Assembly: GCF_014349155.1 (NCBI RefSeq)
Contig: NZ_JACSIT010000085.1
Span: forward strand, 1 to 57,508
Reading direction: 5' to 3'
DNA length: 57,508 nt
Origin: Neolewinella lacunae
GTDB taxonomy: Bacteria; Bacteroidota; Bacteroidia; Chitinophagales; Saprospiraceae
Under the pieces are notes generated by a model. The model searched no databases. It saw only the letters and a list, made by a program, of their open reading frames with translations, and was not told the DNA's origin. Of the stretch, positions 1 to 9,322 are shown one piece after another. Position 1 is the first letter of the stretch. Each line of letters opens with the position of its first letter. The translations under genes were made by a program, and so were the position numbers.

Positions 1-800
1 CGCCAACGCTTTATGTATTGGTCAACAGTCTTCTTGACCGGTCGGAGGCGCGTCAGAAAAATGATCACCTCATCACCAGCGGTCCCTTTAGGATTAGGAC
101 GCATCGATATAAAATAGAACTGTCCACCCAACTTTATACGTTTGCGGCAGAACTTACCGTGACTCCGGCACTGGTCATACATCTGCTGATAAGTCTTACC
201 GGGAGCTTCGTCTACAGCTTGGTAGAAGTCGCCGAACCTCAGTCGGATGACAAACTCTATTTTGTTGTCAATCAGGAACTTAAACCATTCTTGGCCGACA
301 TATTCTCGGTCAGCAAGCAGCGTCATGCCCTTCAGGTCGAGATGTTTCATCGCTTCAGTAAACAGAGCTTTGCGCTCTGCTTGGGAGGAAGCACCAATTT
401 TACCTAGTTGTTTCCAATAGATGGGGATGGCCACGGAGCCGACTAGAACGCTCAACACCATGTAGTGATACTTTTGCTGACCTCGCTTCCAACTGGTACC
501 ATCCAAGAGTAAGTGAGTAAAACGAAAGCGACGAAGTAGGCTCAGCGTTCGTCGCTGAACGTCAAGAATAAAGCCAGCGTTGTCTTGCCAGGCATCGAAA
601 AATCGAATCAATCGCTGATAGTGACTGGCGGGCTGAACAAGCGGTTTGTCGAGGGCCAAGCCGACATAATCCTTGAGTTTCCATAGGCTGCAAGTTCTTC
701 CCAAAATGAGAAGTTGGCAGATCAAGTGAAGGTTTTTTGTAGCACCAAGACCGTATTTTCCGTACAAGTCAGTAAATTTACGCAGTTGCGGAGTGAGCAT
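1..800 (-). CDS. IS4-type transposase, C-terminus cut by window edge
   Basis: An uninterrupted minus-strand frame runs from the ATG at 798-800 to the left edge, giving 266 residues with no stop. It has the first two catalytic acids of an IS4-like DDE transposase: D100 in the LLLDGTSW segment and D164 in LLADREYVG. The third (the YxxxxxIExxF region) would lie outside the window. Residues 110-145 (YHYMVLSVLVGSVAIPIYW) are typical of the group. It would cut and join the ends of its own insertion sequence. The terminal inverted repeat near 801-880 cannot be identified because the other end is not visible. Whether the copy is intact cannot be judged. Confidence 0.85.
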   Translation of the reverse strand, partial: MLTPQLRKFTDLYGKYGLGATKNLHLICQLLILGRTCSLWKLKDYVGLALDKPLVQPASHYQRLIRFFDAWQDNAGFILDVQRRTLSLLRRFRFTHLLLDGTSWKRGQQKYHYMVLSVLVGSVAIPIYWKQLGKIGASSQAERKALFTEAMKHLDLKGMTLLADREYVGQEWFKFLIDNKIEFVIRLRFGDFYQAVDEAPGKTYQQMYDQCRSHGKFCRKRIKLGGQFYFISMRPNPKGTAGDEVIIFLTRLRPVKKTVDQYIKRW

Positions 801-1006
801 GAGTTGGAGTTGTGGTTAACCCCTAAGGTAGTGCTCGCTTCGCACTTTCTAAAAATGTAGAGTAGTGTGGTTCGGAACAACTAATATTTTACCGTTCATT
901 TAGGTCAATATTGGTGTAAGTTGTACTATTTGTCCCCAGACCCGGAAAGGCCCCAACGTAGCGAGGTGATTTTATCCCCTCGTTTTGGTTAATGCACCAA
1001 GATAAC
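801..1006. other. Gene-poor gap beside the transposase
   Basis: About 200 bases between the transposase start and the 3' end of the S41 peptidase gene. It is A/T-richer than the neighbouring core DNA and probably includes the right end of the IS, but I could not identify a terminal inverted repeat or target duplication. No gene is supported here. Confidence 0.4.
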
Positions 1007-2425
1007 CTACTCCAACATCCCCAGCGCCACTTCCAGCGTCTCGTCTTTGCCAGCGCGCAGGCCAGCGGCGGTGATGGGGACGAGCACATCGGGCTCTACG
1101 TTACCCGGCCGGGCGTGGGGGAGTTCCAGGGCGATGGTGTTGACGCGGAGTTCGTATTCCTGGTTGGGACCAATAAAGGTGCGGTCCGTTTTACTGCTGC
1201 CGCCGTAGGTGACTCCCGCCGACGCCCCCGTGCGCTGGCCCACCACTTTGCCCCGTCCCGAGCCCTGCACGTAGCGGGCGAACATCCCACTGGCCGAGAA
1301 ACTGATTTCGTTGACCAGAACGATCACCTCACCCTTAAACCGCCGCTCCGGCTTGTGGGGCTTTATGTAGCGGGTGAGGCCTTTCTGCATTCGGCGCTCC
1401 CGCTTGCTGACCGCACCGCTGGAGTAGGCCTTGAGGTCGCGCTGCGATGCTTCCGGGGTGGCGCGCGCCGGACCCGTCAGCAATGCTGCCGCAGCAAACT
1501 GGAAAGGCACCTCCGAAAAATAGCGGTACAGTGCTTCAATCCGCCCACTCGACCCGCCGGTGTTGTCGCGGATATCGATGATCAGGTTTTGGGTCCCCAG
1601 CTTGTTGAGGCTATCGATGGCGGTAGAAATGAAGCGGTAGTAATTGCCATCGGTAAATTCCATGGTTTTGAAGCTGCGAATGGTCAGGATGCCCGTTTCG
1701 CCAGAATCCGAAAAGCCGAGCGAGAGGGTTTCGGCGATGGGCGTTTTGACTTTTTTTACGTCCACGTAGGGCTGGTGAGTCGGCAGGATGGTCCGCTCCT
1801 CTTGGCTTCCGTCTGCCGCCAGGAATTCAAACGAAAGCTCCCGCTGCAGGCCGTAGTATTTCTGCCAGTAGTGTGGCAAAACCCGGGCCGCCACCGTCCG
1901 GCTGGCCGCGTCATTGCCCTGGTCATTGACGCCGGAGAAGTGGGCGAAGTCGGCTACCAGTTCCTCCACCGGCTGGCCTTCCAAAGCCGTGATGACGGTT
2001 CCCGGGGGCAGGGAGTCGGTGGTGGTCTTCAGCCCAGACCGCAGCACAAATTCCCCGCTTTCCACCTGGTAAAGGCTCAGGGCAAAACGGTTTTCTCTGA
2101 TGGCCAGACTTTGCAGGGAATCCACGTAGGGATCCAGGATCAGGTGGCCACACTGGGTGGCTTCCTGCAGCGGAGTTACCAGTTGGGTAAAGGCCAGCAT
2201 CGAAAGGCTGTCCGCCATCCTTATCCTTTCCAACGTTCCCTGCACCTGCGCCCGCGCCCCATCTACCTTGGCCCTGCCTTCCGCCGTAAAACAGGCGGGG
2301 TGGCTGTCGCGAATATTGGTGTAAATAGCGTCTACCATCTCCGGCACCGCCGCAGAAGGGAGCATGCGTTGGGCTTGGAGGGAAGAAAGGGTGAGAAGAG
2401 AAAAGAACAGGGAGCGGATCAGCAT
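1007..2425 (-). CDS. S41 family (C-terminal processing) peptidase, secreted
   Basis: 472 residues beginning with a signal peptide (SLFFSLLTLSSLQAQ). The C-terminal half is an S41/tail-specific protease domain: the LIIDIRDNTGGSSG segment (about residues 285-298) leads into a probable catalytic serine in NEISFSASGMFA (about 375-378), followed by GQRTGASAGVTYGG and a closing NVEPDVLVP. It would act in the periplasm or at the cell surface as a serine protease; the substrate is unknown. No PDZ domain is obvious, but the 120-200 region could hold a degenerate one. One copy of the dispersed 20-bp repeat (2241-2260) is read in frame as GARAQVQG. The upstream gap has TACATTTA as a possible -7 box. Confidence 0.88.
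   Translation of the reverse strand: MLIRSLFFSLLTLSSLQAQRMLPSAAVPEMVDAIYTNIRDSHPACFTAEGRAKVDGARAQVQGTLERIRMADSLSMLAFTQLVTPLQEATQCGHLILDPYVDSLQSLAIRENRFALSLYQVESGEFVLRSGLKTTTDSLPPGTVITALEGQPVEELVADFAHFSGVNDQGNDAASRTVAARVLPHYWQKYYGLQRELSFEFLAADGSQEERTILPTHQPYVDVKKVKTPIAETLSLGFSDSGETGILTIRSFKTMEFTDGNYYRFISTAIDSLNKLGTQNLIIDIRDNTGGSSGRIEALYRYFSEVPFQFAAAALLTGPARATPEASQRDLKAYSSGAVSKRERRMQKGLTRYIKPHKPERRFKGEVIVLVNEISFSASGMFARYVQGSGRGKVVGQRTGASAGVTYGGSSKTDRTFIGPNQEYELRVNTIALELPHARPGNVEPDVLVPITAAGLRAGKDETLEVALGMLE
2241..2260 (+). repeat. Dispersed 20-bp repeat, copy A (inside S41 gene)
   Basis: Matches TGCACCTGCGNCCGCGCCCA at all fixed positions except the last base (C for A); the variable base is C. 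It is inside the S41 coding sequence in an N-terminal helical region, in frame. Confidence 0.7.
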
Positions 2426-2534
2426 CGTAACGCATTTGTTTTAAGCAGGAGCCTAAATGTATTTGCCGCGCCGCTTTTTACCTAGGATAGGTCCCTTAAA
2501 TAAGCCTTAAAACCCGGAAACCGGCCAAAATAAA

Positions 2535-2568
2535 AGCGGACTACCCCAAGCATTTGGGATAGTCCGCT
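2535..2568 (-). terminator. Intrinsic terminator of the T9SS cargo gene
   Basis: AGCGGACTACCCC pairs with GGGATAGTCCGCT (13 positions, one mismatch) around an 8-base loop. Read on the minus strand, the hairpin follows the stop codon at 2589 by about 20 bases and runs into TTTTATTTT, the layout of a rho-independent terminator. Confidence 0.8.
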
Positions 2569-2588
2569 GAGAAAAAACGGGCAAATTT

Positions 2589-5500
2589 TTACTGGCTGAC
2601 CACGATTCTGGCCACCTCACCCTGGGTAGATTTCAGGATGTAGGTGCCCGCGGGGAGGCCACTGAGTTCGGCATAGGCCGCGTTTTCGGCGGATTTAACC
2701 AGGGTGCCACGGACGTCGTAGAGGCGGTAGCTGACGGGGCGTTCAAAGTAGCTGACGCCGAGGTTGGTCGGGTTGGGAAAAACCTTGATCGTGCGGGCTA
2801 CGATGGGGCGGTCGCTGATGCTGACCAGTTCGTCGTTCGTGATGGTGTACACACTGACGGTGGCGCTGACCTCGTTGGCCACCACGATCAGGCCCGTGTC
2901 GGTGGGGCTTTCCGTGGGGGGCAGGTAGAGCAGGCCTTCGGGACCCAGATCACCACCTTCGTCATCGCCGAGGGTACGGTTGTTGACGTAAGTCGTGAAG
3001 GCCGGCGCAGTGGGGTCGCTCAGGTCGTACACCATAATGCCGCCAATGCGCTCCAGGCCAATAAAACCGTAAACCTTTCCTCCGATGGTGGCGGTGGTTA
3101 CGCTTTCGGGCTCGGGCCCTTTGTCGTCCGAACGGTTCTTGTAATTGTTGTTGCTGTTGCTGGCGTTGAACAGGGAGCCGTAGGTTGTGTCGGCGGCCGT
3201 AATCCGTTCCAACTCGTTGCCGGAATCCCAGACGAGCGCTCCCGTAGTAGCGTTCCAAACGGAGAAGGAGCGCGAGCCGTAGGTGTAGATCTCATCAATG
3301 TCGCCATCGCCGTCGGTGTCGCCCGTAGCGGTGGTGGCGTTGAGGCGGCCCAGTACGGTGTTTTGCTGGAGGAAGTCGGCGTCGGGGAAAGCGGTGGGGT
3401 CGAGGTTCAGGCCCGAAATGCGGCTTTCTTCGCTGAAGGCACCGTAATCCCGGGCGTCGCCTTCATTGGCGGTGATGAGGTAACCTTCCCCTTCCACTTC
3501 AAAGTAGTCCAGCGCATCGGGCTGGTACATGCCCAAGACGGGCCAGTTGGCGAAGACGATGCTGTCCGTCCGGTCCGAGAAGTCAAAGGCGTTGTCCAGT
3601 TCGCGGTAGTCTTTGTAGCCCAGCGGTAGGATATCGGTGATCGTCCGGCTGGCGATGTCAACAATGGCCAGTGCGTTATTTTCCTGGCAGGTTACGTAGG
3701 CGGTGCCACTGTCGAAGGAATAAGTGATGTACTCCGGTTCCATGTCCTGGGCCACCGTGGCACCGGGACCGAAGATGCGGACACCGGCAGCCAGCAAGTC
3801 TGCCAGGTCGCCGTTGAAGGCGGTGAAGCCGGCGGTGCTCACCGTAGCGCTCATCACGCCGGCGGAGAGATCAACGATGGAGACGCTGCCTTCGGGGTCG
3901 GTGGTGTAGTCGTCGCTGGGCTGGCCTTCGTTGGCGGTCAGGACGAAGTTGCCATCGGGGGTGAAGCTGAGGTGATCGGGCAGGCTGCCTACTGTGACTT
4001 CATTGATGAACGCTCCGTCGGTATCCAAAAAGATGACCCGGCCGGTGGCAAAGTCACCCGCATCCACCGAGACGGCCACCAGGCCGTTGCGCACGGCAAC
4101 ACTCGTAATGGCGCTGCCGTAAACGGTCATGTCCAGTTGGCTGATCTCCGTGATCGCAGCGGGATTGCTGAAGTCCAGAATGTGCAGTTTGGTGTTGATG
4201 GAGTTGACCACGAAAAGCCGGTCAGTGGTAGCGTCGTGGGCCAGAATTTCGGCCGATCCGCCACCTTCGACCAAATAGCTGGTGGTGAAGCGCAGGTCCA
4301 GGGCATCGGTAGCTACGGGCACCTCGGCGTCGTCGTCGTTGAGGTAAACGACGTGGCGGCCAATGCTGCCGCCGAGGATGTTGCTGCCGGAGAGTTGGAG
4401 GGCAATGTAGCGGGCGTTGTCAGCCACACTGTTGTCGACTACGGCAATGCTTACTTCAATAGTTGCGTCGCCCATGGGCAGGGTAGCGAGGTCCACCGTG
4501 GTGGTGAGCAGCTCGAAGTCGGTTCCGGCAATGGCGTTGGTAGACTCCACGGCGATGGTCAGACTCCCCTGGCCGAGGTTGCCCAGGATGCTGACGGGGA
4601 TGCGGACGGTATCCTGGCTTTCGAGGAAGATGCTGTGATTCTCCTGGAAAGAAGCGGAGGCCAGGGTGATTGCAGCGTATGTGCCGGGGGAGGCCAGTAC
4701 GTCAATCCCACCGAGATTACCCACCACGTTCAGGGAGGCAATCCAGCTGGTGCCGAGGTTTTGGTCGAGTTCGGGGCTGAAGAGTTCCAGAGACGGTCCG
4801 CTGCCGTCTGCGGCGAGCGGCCAGGGGGCAGCATCGTCGTATTCTACGGCATCGATCACGTCGCCGATGCTGTTGAGCAGCTGGAGGGCTTCGCCGCCGT
4901 TGCCGAGCAGGTTGCCCGAGCCGGGCAGATCGATAAAGGTAGCGCCGGTGTAAAAGGCCGCAGCACCGTCGGCGTCGCTGGCCAGGAGGAGGCCAGTGTT
5001 GGCCGCCAGTTCGCCGGCCGGGAAAGTATAGACGAAGTTGGCCTCGTCGCGGAAAACAAAACCACCGAGTTCAACGGCTTCGGCTCCAAAGTTCCAGATT
5101 TCTACGAATTCCAGCTCGTTAGCACCCGTCGGTGCGTTGTACATGATCTCGGTAATCCGCAGGTTGGGCCGGGCGGCGTTGACGAGCAGATCAGTGAAGA
5201 CGCTGGGCGTAAGCTGTACGTTGCCGGCCAGGTCTTCCAGGCCACTAACCGTCAGGGTATACGCCACGGCGGTAGTGAAGCCAGCGTGGGTGAGCACCGC
5301 CCGGTTATTGTCCACGTCATAAACCACCGACACAATGCTGACCGCAGGAGCCAGCAGGTAGTTCGCCAGCGCTTCGGCGGATGCAGGTGTGATGGCTTCG
5401 CTGTACTGGATGGTGAGCTGCGTGCTGGAATTGATGGTGACGCCCACGGCCGAAGGCGGCGTCAGGTCCATATCCGAAATTTCGAACGGCGTGGTGCTGA

Positions 5501-6134
5501 AGGGCTCATCCGGGGCCGTGCCGTCGTTGTGCTGGTCTCCACTGCCGTCTTGGGTAAGGTAGTTGGCATTGTCGTTGAGGGCCAGTTGGTAGCCCCCTAC
5601 GTCGAGGCCCGTGCGGGGACCAACGTACTCGGCTACGTCTGCGCCGGACGGGAGCACGATGGCCGTAGTCCCTACGCTTAGCCCCGTGCCAGCCAAGGTG
5701 CCAAAGGCGACGGATTCTCCCGCATTACCGATGGCGCAGATGAAGGTGCTGGGCGTTTGGGTATCCGTACCAATGAAACAGAAAATACCCTCGCTGGTGG
5801 CACTCAGGGCAATGTCGGTATTGCTCAGGGTGCCAAAGGAAACCGTGGGCGTCGGGGTGCTCGTGTTTTGGAAAAGAATGACGGTGCCGGCAGGAATTGC
5901 CACGTCGCCCGTATTCCATTCGGCCTGGCCTTCGCCGGTACCGAAGGCACTGCCGTCCCATTCTTCATCGCGGAAAAGGATGGTGGTGTTAGGGGCCAGT
6001 TCGACCCAGGTGACCATCGCAAAGCCGTCGTCGCCATCGGCGTTCCAGGCAATGAACGACAGGTCTCCGGTACCCTGGGCAAAGGCCCAAGCACCGGTGA
6101 AGAAAAGGGAGAAAAGGAGTAGAATTGCTCTCAT
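2589..6134 (-). CDS. Secreted multidomain protein: lamin-tail, Calx-beta, choice-of-anchor I, T9SS tail
   Basis: 1181 residues. Signal peptide (LLLFSLFFTGAWAFAQ), an N-terminal beta domain (20-220), a Big-like domain (about 225-315) and a lamin-tail domain (about 325-470, with LRITEIMYNAP and ELEFVEIWNFG). A Calx-beta segment (about 490-605) precedes a beta-propeller of the choice-of-anchor I class (about 615-1105, with LPDHLSFTPDGNFVLTANEG and DALDYFEVEGEGYLITANEG). The tail (1115-1181; VFPNPTN, GLPAGTYILKS) is a T9SS type A sorting domain, so the protein should be exported and surface-attached or released. Similar propellers are annotated as alkaline-phosphatase-like, but no catalytic residue is identifiable here. 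It has its own promoter and terminator and is monocistronic. Confidence 0.9.
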   Translation of the reverse strand: MRAILLLFSLFFTGAWAFAQGTGDLSFIAWNADGDDGFAMVTWVELAPNTTILFRDEEWDGSAFGTGEGQAEWNTGDVAIPAGTVILFQNTSTPTPTVSFGTLSNTDIALSATSEGIFCFIGTDTQTPSTFICAIGNAGESVAFGTLAGTGLSVGTTAIVLPSGADVAEYVGPRTGLDVGGYQLALNDNANYLTQDGSGDQHNDGTAPDEPFSTTPFEISDMDLTPPSAVGVTINSSTQLTIQYSEAITPASAEALANYLLAPAVSIVSVVYDVDNNRAVLTHAGFTTAVAYTLTVSGLEDLAGNVQLTPSVFTDLLVNAARPNLRITEIMYNAPTGANELEFVEIWNFGAEAVELGGFVFRDEANFVYTFPAGELAANTGLLLASDADGAAAFYTGATFIDLPGSGNLLGNGGEALQLLNSIGDVIDAVEYDDAAPWPLAADGSGPSLELFSPELDQNLGTSWIASLNVVGNLGGIDVLASPGTYAAITLASASFQENHSIFLESQDTVRIPVSILGNLGQGSLTIAVESTNAIAGTDFELLTTTVDLATLPMGDATIEVSIAVVDNSVADNARYIALQLSGSNILGGSIGRHVVYLNDDDAEVPVATDALDLRFTTSYLVEGGGSAEILAHDATTDRLFVVNSINTKLHILDFSNPAAITEISQLDMTVYGSAITSVAVRNGLVAVSVDAGDFATGRVIFLDTDGAFINEVTVGSLPDHLSFTPDGNFVLTANEGQPSDDYTTDPEGSVSIVDLSAGVMSATVSTAGFTAFNGDLADLLAAGVRIFGPGATVAQDMEPEYITYSFDSGTAYVTCQENNALAIVDIASRTITDILPLGYKDYRELDNAFDFSDRTDSIVFANWPVLGMYQPDALDYFEVEGEGYLITANEGDARDYGAFSEESRISGLNLDPTAFPDADFLQQNTVLGRLNATTATGDTDGDGDIDEIYTYGSRSFSVWNATTGALVWDSGNELERITAADTTYGSLFNASNSNNNYKNRSDDKGPEPESVTTATIGGKVYGFIGLERIGGIMVYDLSDPTAPAFTTYVNNRTLGDDEGGDLGPEGLLYLPPTESPTDTGLIVVANEVSATVSVYTITNDELVSISDRPIVARTIKVFPNPTNLGVSYFERPVSYRLYDVRGTLVKSAENAAYAELSGLPAGTYILKSTQGEVARIVVSQ

Positions 6135-6202
6135 TTGCGTGCTTTTGAGGAATTGAAGTGCTAGTGTTTGGGCCGTATAGCCGCTCAGTAGCGATAATCC
6201 CG

Positions 6203-6230
6203 CAAAAGTATCCGCAGTGCGTTAAGTCAA
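6203..6230 (-). promoter_or_regulatory. Bacteroidota-type promoter for the T9SS cargo gene
   Basis: On the minus strand TTG (6228-6230) is followed after 17 bases by TACTTTTG (6203-6210), a full match to TAnnTTTG. The ATG lies about 70 bases further on. Confidence 0.65.
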
Positions 6231-6412
6231 TCTGAAGTTAAAGCTAAGGAAAGTCCCGTCTTATGAGAGTCAGGTAAACAGAAGATTAAGCGCAAATTTC
6301 TTCCCGCGGAATGGTCCCGCACCTGCCGCCCTGGCCCCGGTAGGGGTCCAACCTGAATAACCCCGGATGTAGGATGCCCCGCATCCGTAATCCGGGGCAG
6401 ATGAAAACCACT

Positions 6413-6446
6413 ACTGAACTACGAACTATGAACTATGAACTATGGC
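6413..6446 (+). repeat. Tandem TGAACTA/GAACTAT units
   Basis: Four near-perfect 8-9 base units of the form GAACTAYGAACTATGAACTATG lie in the 298-base gap downstream of the S9 gene and run into its stop codon. Similar units occur at 26400-26435 and, reversed, near 10193-10206. The rest of the gap (6231-6412) contains only a short GGGGC/GCCCC hairpin-like stretch. Confidence 0.6.
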
Positions 6447-8784
6447 CCAATGAGTGCTTCCCCATCCACGTCTCCATTTCCCAAAGCATGTGCAGGATGC
6501 TTTCCTCGGCGGCGTAGCCGTGGTCCTCGTAGGGCAGCAGGCAAAGTCGCGCCGTCTTGCCCAGGGCGTTGAGCGCGGCAAACATCCGCTTGCTCTGCAT
6601 GGGGTAAGTGCCGCTGTTGGTGTCCTCCTCTCCGTGAATGAGGAGCAGCGGAGCATTGATTTTATTAGCGTGTACGAAGGGCGAAAGGTTGATGTAGGTG
6701 TCGGGGACTTCCCAGAAGTTCCGCTCTTCGGCCTGGAAGCCAAAGGGCGTTAACGTGCGGTTGTAGGCCCCCGAGCGCGCAATGCCCGCCGCAAACAAAC
6801 GGGTATGGGCCAGCAAATGGGCCGTCATGAAAGCCCCGTAACTGTGGCCGCCAACGTAGATCCGGGCCGGGTCCGCTACCCCCATGTCCACCAGGCGACG
6901 CACGGCCGCCTCGGCATTCATCTGTACTTGATCGATGAAGGTTTCGTTCGGCTCTACGTCGCCTTCGCCCACAATCGGCATCGCAAAGTCGTCAAAAACC
7001 GCGTAGCCACTGGCCAAAAAGGGTAGGGGAGCCAGCGGGGAGATGCGCGTGAATTGGTACGGACTGCTCGTCACCTGCCCCGCTTTTTCCGCGTCTTTAA
7101 ATTCCTGGGGGTAGGCCCACATCAGTACGGGCAGGGGAGGATCCACGCCCGGCCGGAAGCCCTGCGGCAGATGCAGGTCGCCAAACAGCTTTACGCCATC
7201 CGACCGCTCGTAGTGTACCTTCTCAAACTGCGCATCGCGGAGCTGGGGGTAGGGGTGGGGGAAGTTCGTCAGCTCAATCTCTTCATCCGTTACCAGGTTG
7301 CGGAGGTAAAAATTGGGCCGCTCGGTAAGCTGCTCGCGGGCCAGCAGGAACCAATCGGGGTATTCATCCAGGAAAAACAGCGGCCGCTCGTAGTAGGGTG
7401 GGGCGGAGGTGAAGACGCGCCGGGTCGTCCGGTGCTCAACGTCAAACAAATCGATGAAGGGACGACTGCCCTCCGGGCTGTGTCCTTCGCCCACCAGCAC
7501 CAGGGTGTTGCCCCCGTCGCGGGCCAGCAGCACGTCGTGGTCGCTGGGGAGATTGACCGAAACGAAGTGCCCGGGGTCCTGGTAATTGTCCTCCCAGTTG
7601 TGGTCAAACCACGTTTCGGCCGGGCGCTCTGGTGCGTCGGGCCACCAGCGGCGCGTAACCTGCCGGCGGTCTTTCCAGCTCCAGTCCATCACCAACGCCA
7701 GGTCGCCCCGGCACCAGCGCAAGGCCCCGAAGCGGAGGGGCAGTTGGATACTCGGTACGGGCTCACCCGTGAAGGGCGGCTCCAGGTAGAAAAGTTGATC
7801 GCGCACCTCGGCCTCGTTGCGGGGGTCACCGCCGTCCTGGGCTTCGGTCCAGTAAATCTGGGCGGGGTGGTCGCTGCGCCAGGTAAAGCGGCGCCGGCCG
7901 GTGATGACGGAGCCAAACGCAGCGGGCAGGTCCTCCTGGGGCGGTCGCTCCGCCAGAACGACCAGGCAATGCCCTTCGGCGTCCAGGATTTCCACCCGGT
8001 CGCCGAATTTTTCGTAGGGTACGTTGAAACTGAAGGGCTCCGTCACGTAGGAAATCATGAAGTAGGCCCGGTTCGGCGAAGCAGTTAGCATGGCGATGAT
8101 GCCGGGTTGCCCCCAGGGCCGTTCTTCCCCGCTCACCAGGTCCACCATATAAAGCTGTCCTTCGGCGTAGTAGCGGAAGAGGTTCACGTCGTGCTGGGTT
8201 TCCAGCAGGTTGGTGTAGGTGCGGTTGTGTCCTTCCTGCCCGCTGGTGTCTTGCACGTTGGGCCCGATGATGGGCGCATCGTCCGGCGGACGCACCACCC
8301 CCAGCAAGCGGCGACGGACGATGATCTGGTCGTCGCCCACAAAATCAAAGGGGACGCCACCCAGGCTGTTGTTCAGGTCGGCGGCACCAATCGGCCGGCA
8401 CTGCAAGGTGCTCAGCTCCCCGATCCACACTTGCAGGCCGGTAGACAGTACCCGGCAAAAGCCGAAGCGCTGGCCGGAAGGTGACCAGTTGAAGTAGCGG
8501 TAGTCGCCCTCCGCCGGCAAGCCCAGAAGCGGACGCTCTTCGTTGGTCGCCAGGTTACGCAGCCGGGGCGCACGGTAGCCCCGGTTGCCGTGGGGCATGA
8601 AGGTATGGGGGTTGATCAGCCGCCCGGCCAGCTTCAATTTGGGCTCCCGCAGCTCCTCAATGGAAGGGTAACTCGGGCGGTCGGCCATCAGGATCAGGTT
8701 GCGATCCGGACCAAAGAGCATCAGCGGGTCGGGCTTGAGGTTTACCAGATCCGCAATGGCTGGTGAAGGAGTTTGGTAGTACAA
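6433..8784 (-). CDS. S9 family prolyl-oligopeptidase-type serine peptidase
   Basis: 783 residues. An N-terminal beta-propeller is followed by a C-terminal alpha/beta-hydrolase domain carrying the nucleophile elbow GGHSYGAF (Ser about residue 649), a catalytic Asp in HGEEDTNSGTYP and a His in PYEDHGYAAEE. The layout resembles the glutamyl-endopeptidase-like branch of S9, which processes short peptides. No signal peptide is visible at the chosen start, so it is either cytoplasmic or the true start lies upstream; no in-frame upstream extension with a good signal peptide was found. It is transcribed alone. Confidence 0.88.
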   Translation of the reverse strand: MYYQTPSPAIADLVNLKPDPLMLFGPDRNLILMADRPSYPSIEELREPKLKLAGRLINPHTFMPHGNRGYRAPRLRNLATNEERPLLGLPAEGDYRYFNWSPSGQRFGFCRVLSTGLQVWIGELSTLQCRPIGAADLNNSLGGVPFDFVGDDQIIVRRRLLGVVRPPDDAPIIGPNVQDTSGQEGHNRTYTNLLETQHDVNLFRYYAEGQLYMVDLVSGEERPWGQPGIIAMLTASPNRAYFMISYVTEPFSFNVPYEKFGDRVEILDAEGHCLVVLAERPPQEDLPAAFGSVITGRRRFTWRSDHPAQIYWTEAQDGGDPRNEAEVRDQLFYLEPPFTGEPVPSIQLPLRFGALRWCRGDLALVMDWSWKDRRQVTRRWWPDAPERPAETWFDHNWEDNYQDPGHFVSVNLPSDHDVLLARDGGNTLVLVGEGHSPEGSRPFIDLFDVEHRTTRRVFTSAPPYYERPLFFLDEYPDWFLLAREQLTERPNFYLRNLVTDEEIELTNFPHPYPQLRDAQFEKVHYERSDGVKLFGDLHLPQGFRPGVDPPLPVLMWAYPQEFKDAEKAGQVTSSPYQFTRISPLAPLPFLASGYAVFDDFAMPIVGEGDVEPNETFIDQVQMNAEAAVRRLVDMGVADPARIYVGGHSYGAFMTAHLLAHTRLFAAGIARSGAYNRTLTPFGFQAEERNFWEVPDTYINLSPFVHANKINAPLLLIHGEEDTNSGTYPMQSKRMFAALNALGKTARLCLLPYEDHGYAAEESILHMLWEMETWMGKHSLGHSS

Positions 8785-8879
8785 GGGAGGGACTTAGGAG
8801 AAGGAAAATGGTTGTTTTGAGGGGATACAAAGTATGGCCCCTCAACGGAGCTGCCTGGCGTTGCGGCCAATCGACTCGC

Positions 8880-9224
8880 CTATTCCTCGTCGTAACTTGC
8901 GTCCTGCGTATCAATGACGATGTTGGTCAGGCTATACTTGGCGTATTTTTCCAGGTGTTTGAACTCCAGCCGGTCCGGCCAACTGTCTTCCGGGATGTAC
9001 TCGTCCAGCAAGGTCTCCAGAATGGGGAGATAGTTCTCCTCCAGCCACTCGTCGGCTTCTTCGATGTCATCGAAGTCGGGTAGCAAATAAACACTGCTGA
9101 GGTCCGAAGGATCCTCCAGGTCAATGTCCTCGGCCAGGCCGGGGTCTTCGCTGATGGCCCACCGCAACAGTGCTTCGCTGGGGGTGACGATGAGGGCTAC
9201 TCGGTTGATGTCAAAGAGTTCCAT
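8880..9224 (-). CDS. Small acidic hypothetical protein
   Basis: 114 residues, strongly acidic (SEDPGLAEDIDLEDPSD, DDIEEADEWLEE), with no signal peptide or membrane segment. I do not recognise the family; similar small acidic proteins are conserved hypotheticals in Bacteroidota. It sits between the S9 and M15 peptidase genes on the same strand with about 95-base gaps on both sides. The reading frame and codon use match the neighbours, so I take it as real. Confidence 0.6.
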   Translation of the reverse strand: MELFDINRVALIVTPSEALLRWAISEDPGLAEDIDLEDPSDLSSVYLLPDFDDIEEADEWLEENYLPILETLLDEYIPEDSWPDRLEFKHLEKYAKYSLTNIVIDTQDASYDEE

Positions 9225-9322
9225 AGGTAGAGTGGTTTACGTGGGGGAACAAGATACGGCCCCGGAAGGGTTCGTCGTGTCCCGAAGTTTTTTTGTGTGG
9301 GAAAAATTCATTTTGGGCCGTT

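Noticed and set aside
18..407. Plus-strand frame at the left edge
   Set aside because: It lies opposite the IS4-like transposase, whose frame is continuous with catalytic motifs.
992..2485. Plus-strand 497-codon frame opposite the S41 peptidase
   Set aside because: The minus-strand frame has a signal peptide and S41 motifs; the plus-strand one does not.
3972..5681. Long plus-strand open frame (569 codons) opposite the T9SS cargo gene
   Set aside because: It is antisense to a well-supported multidomain gene; long antisense frames are common in GC-rich DNA, and its translation has low-complexity GVDE-type composition with no domain.
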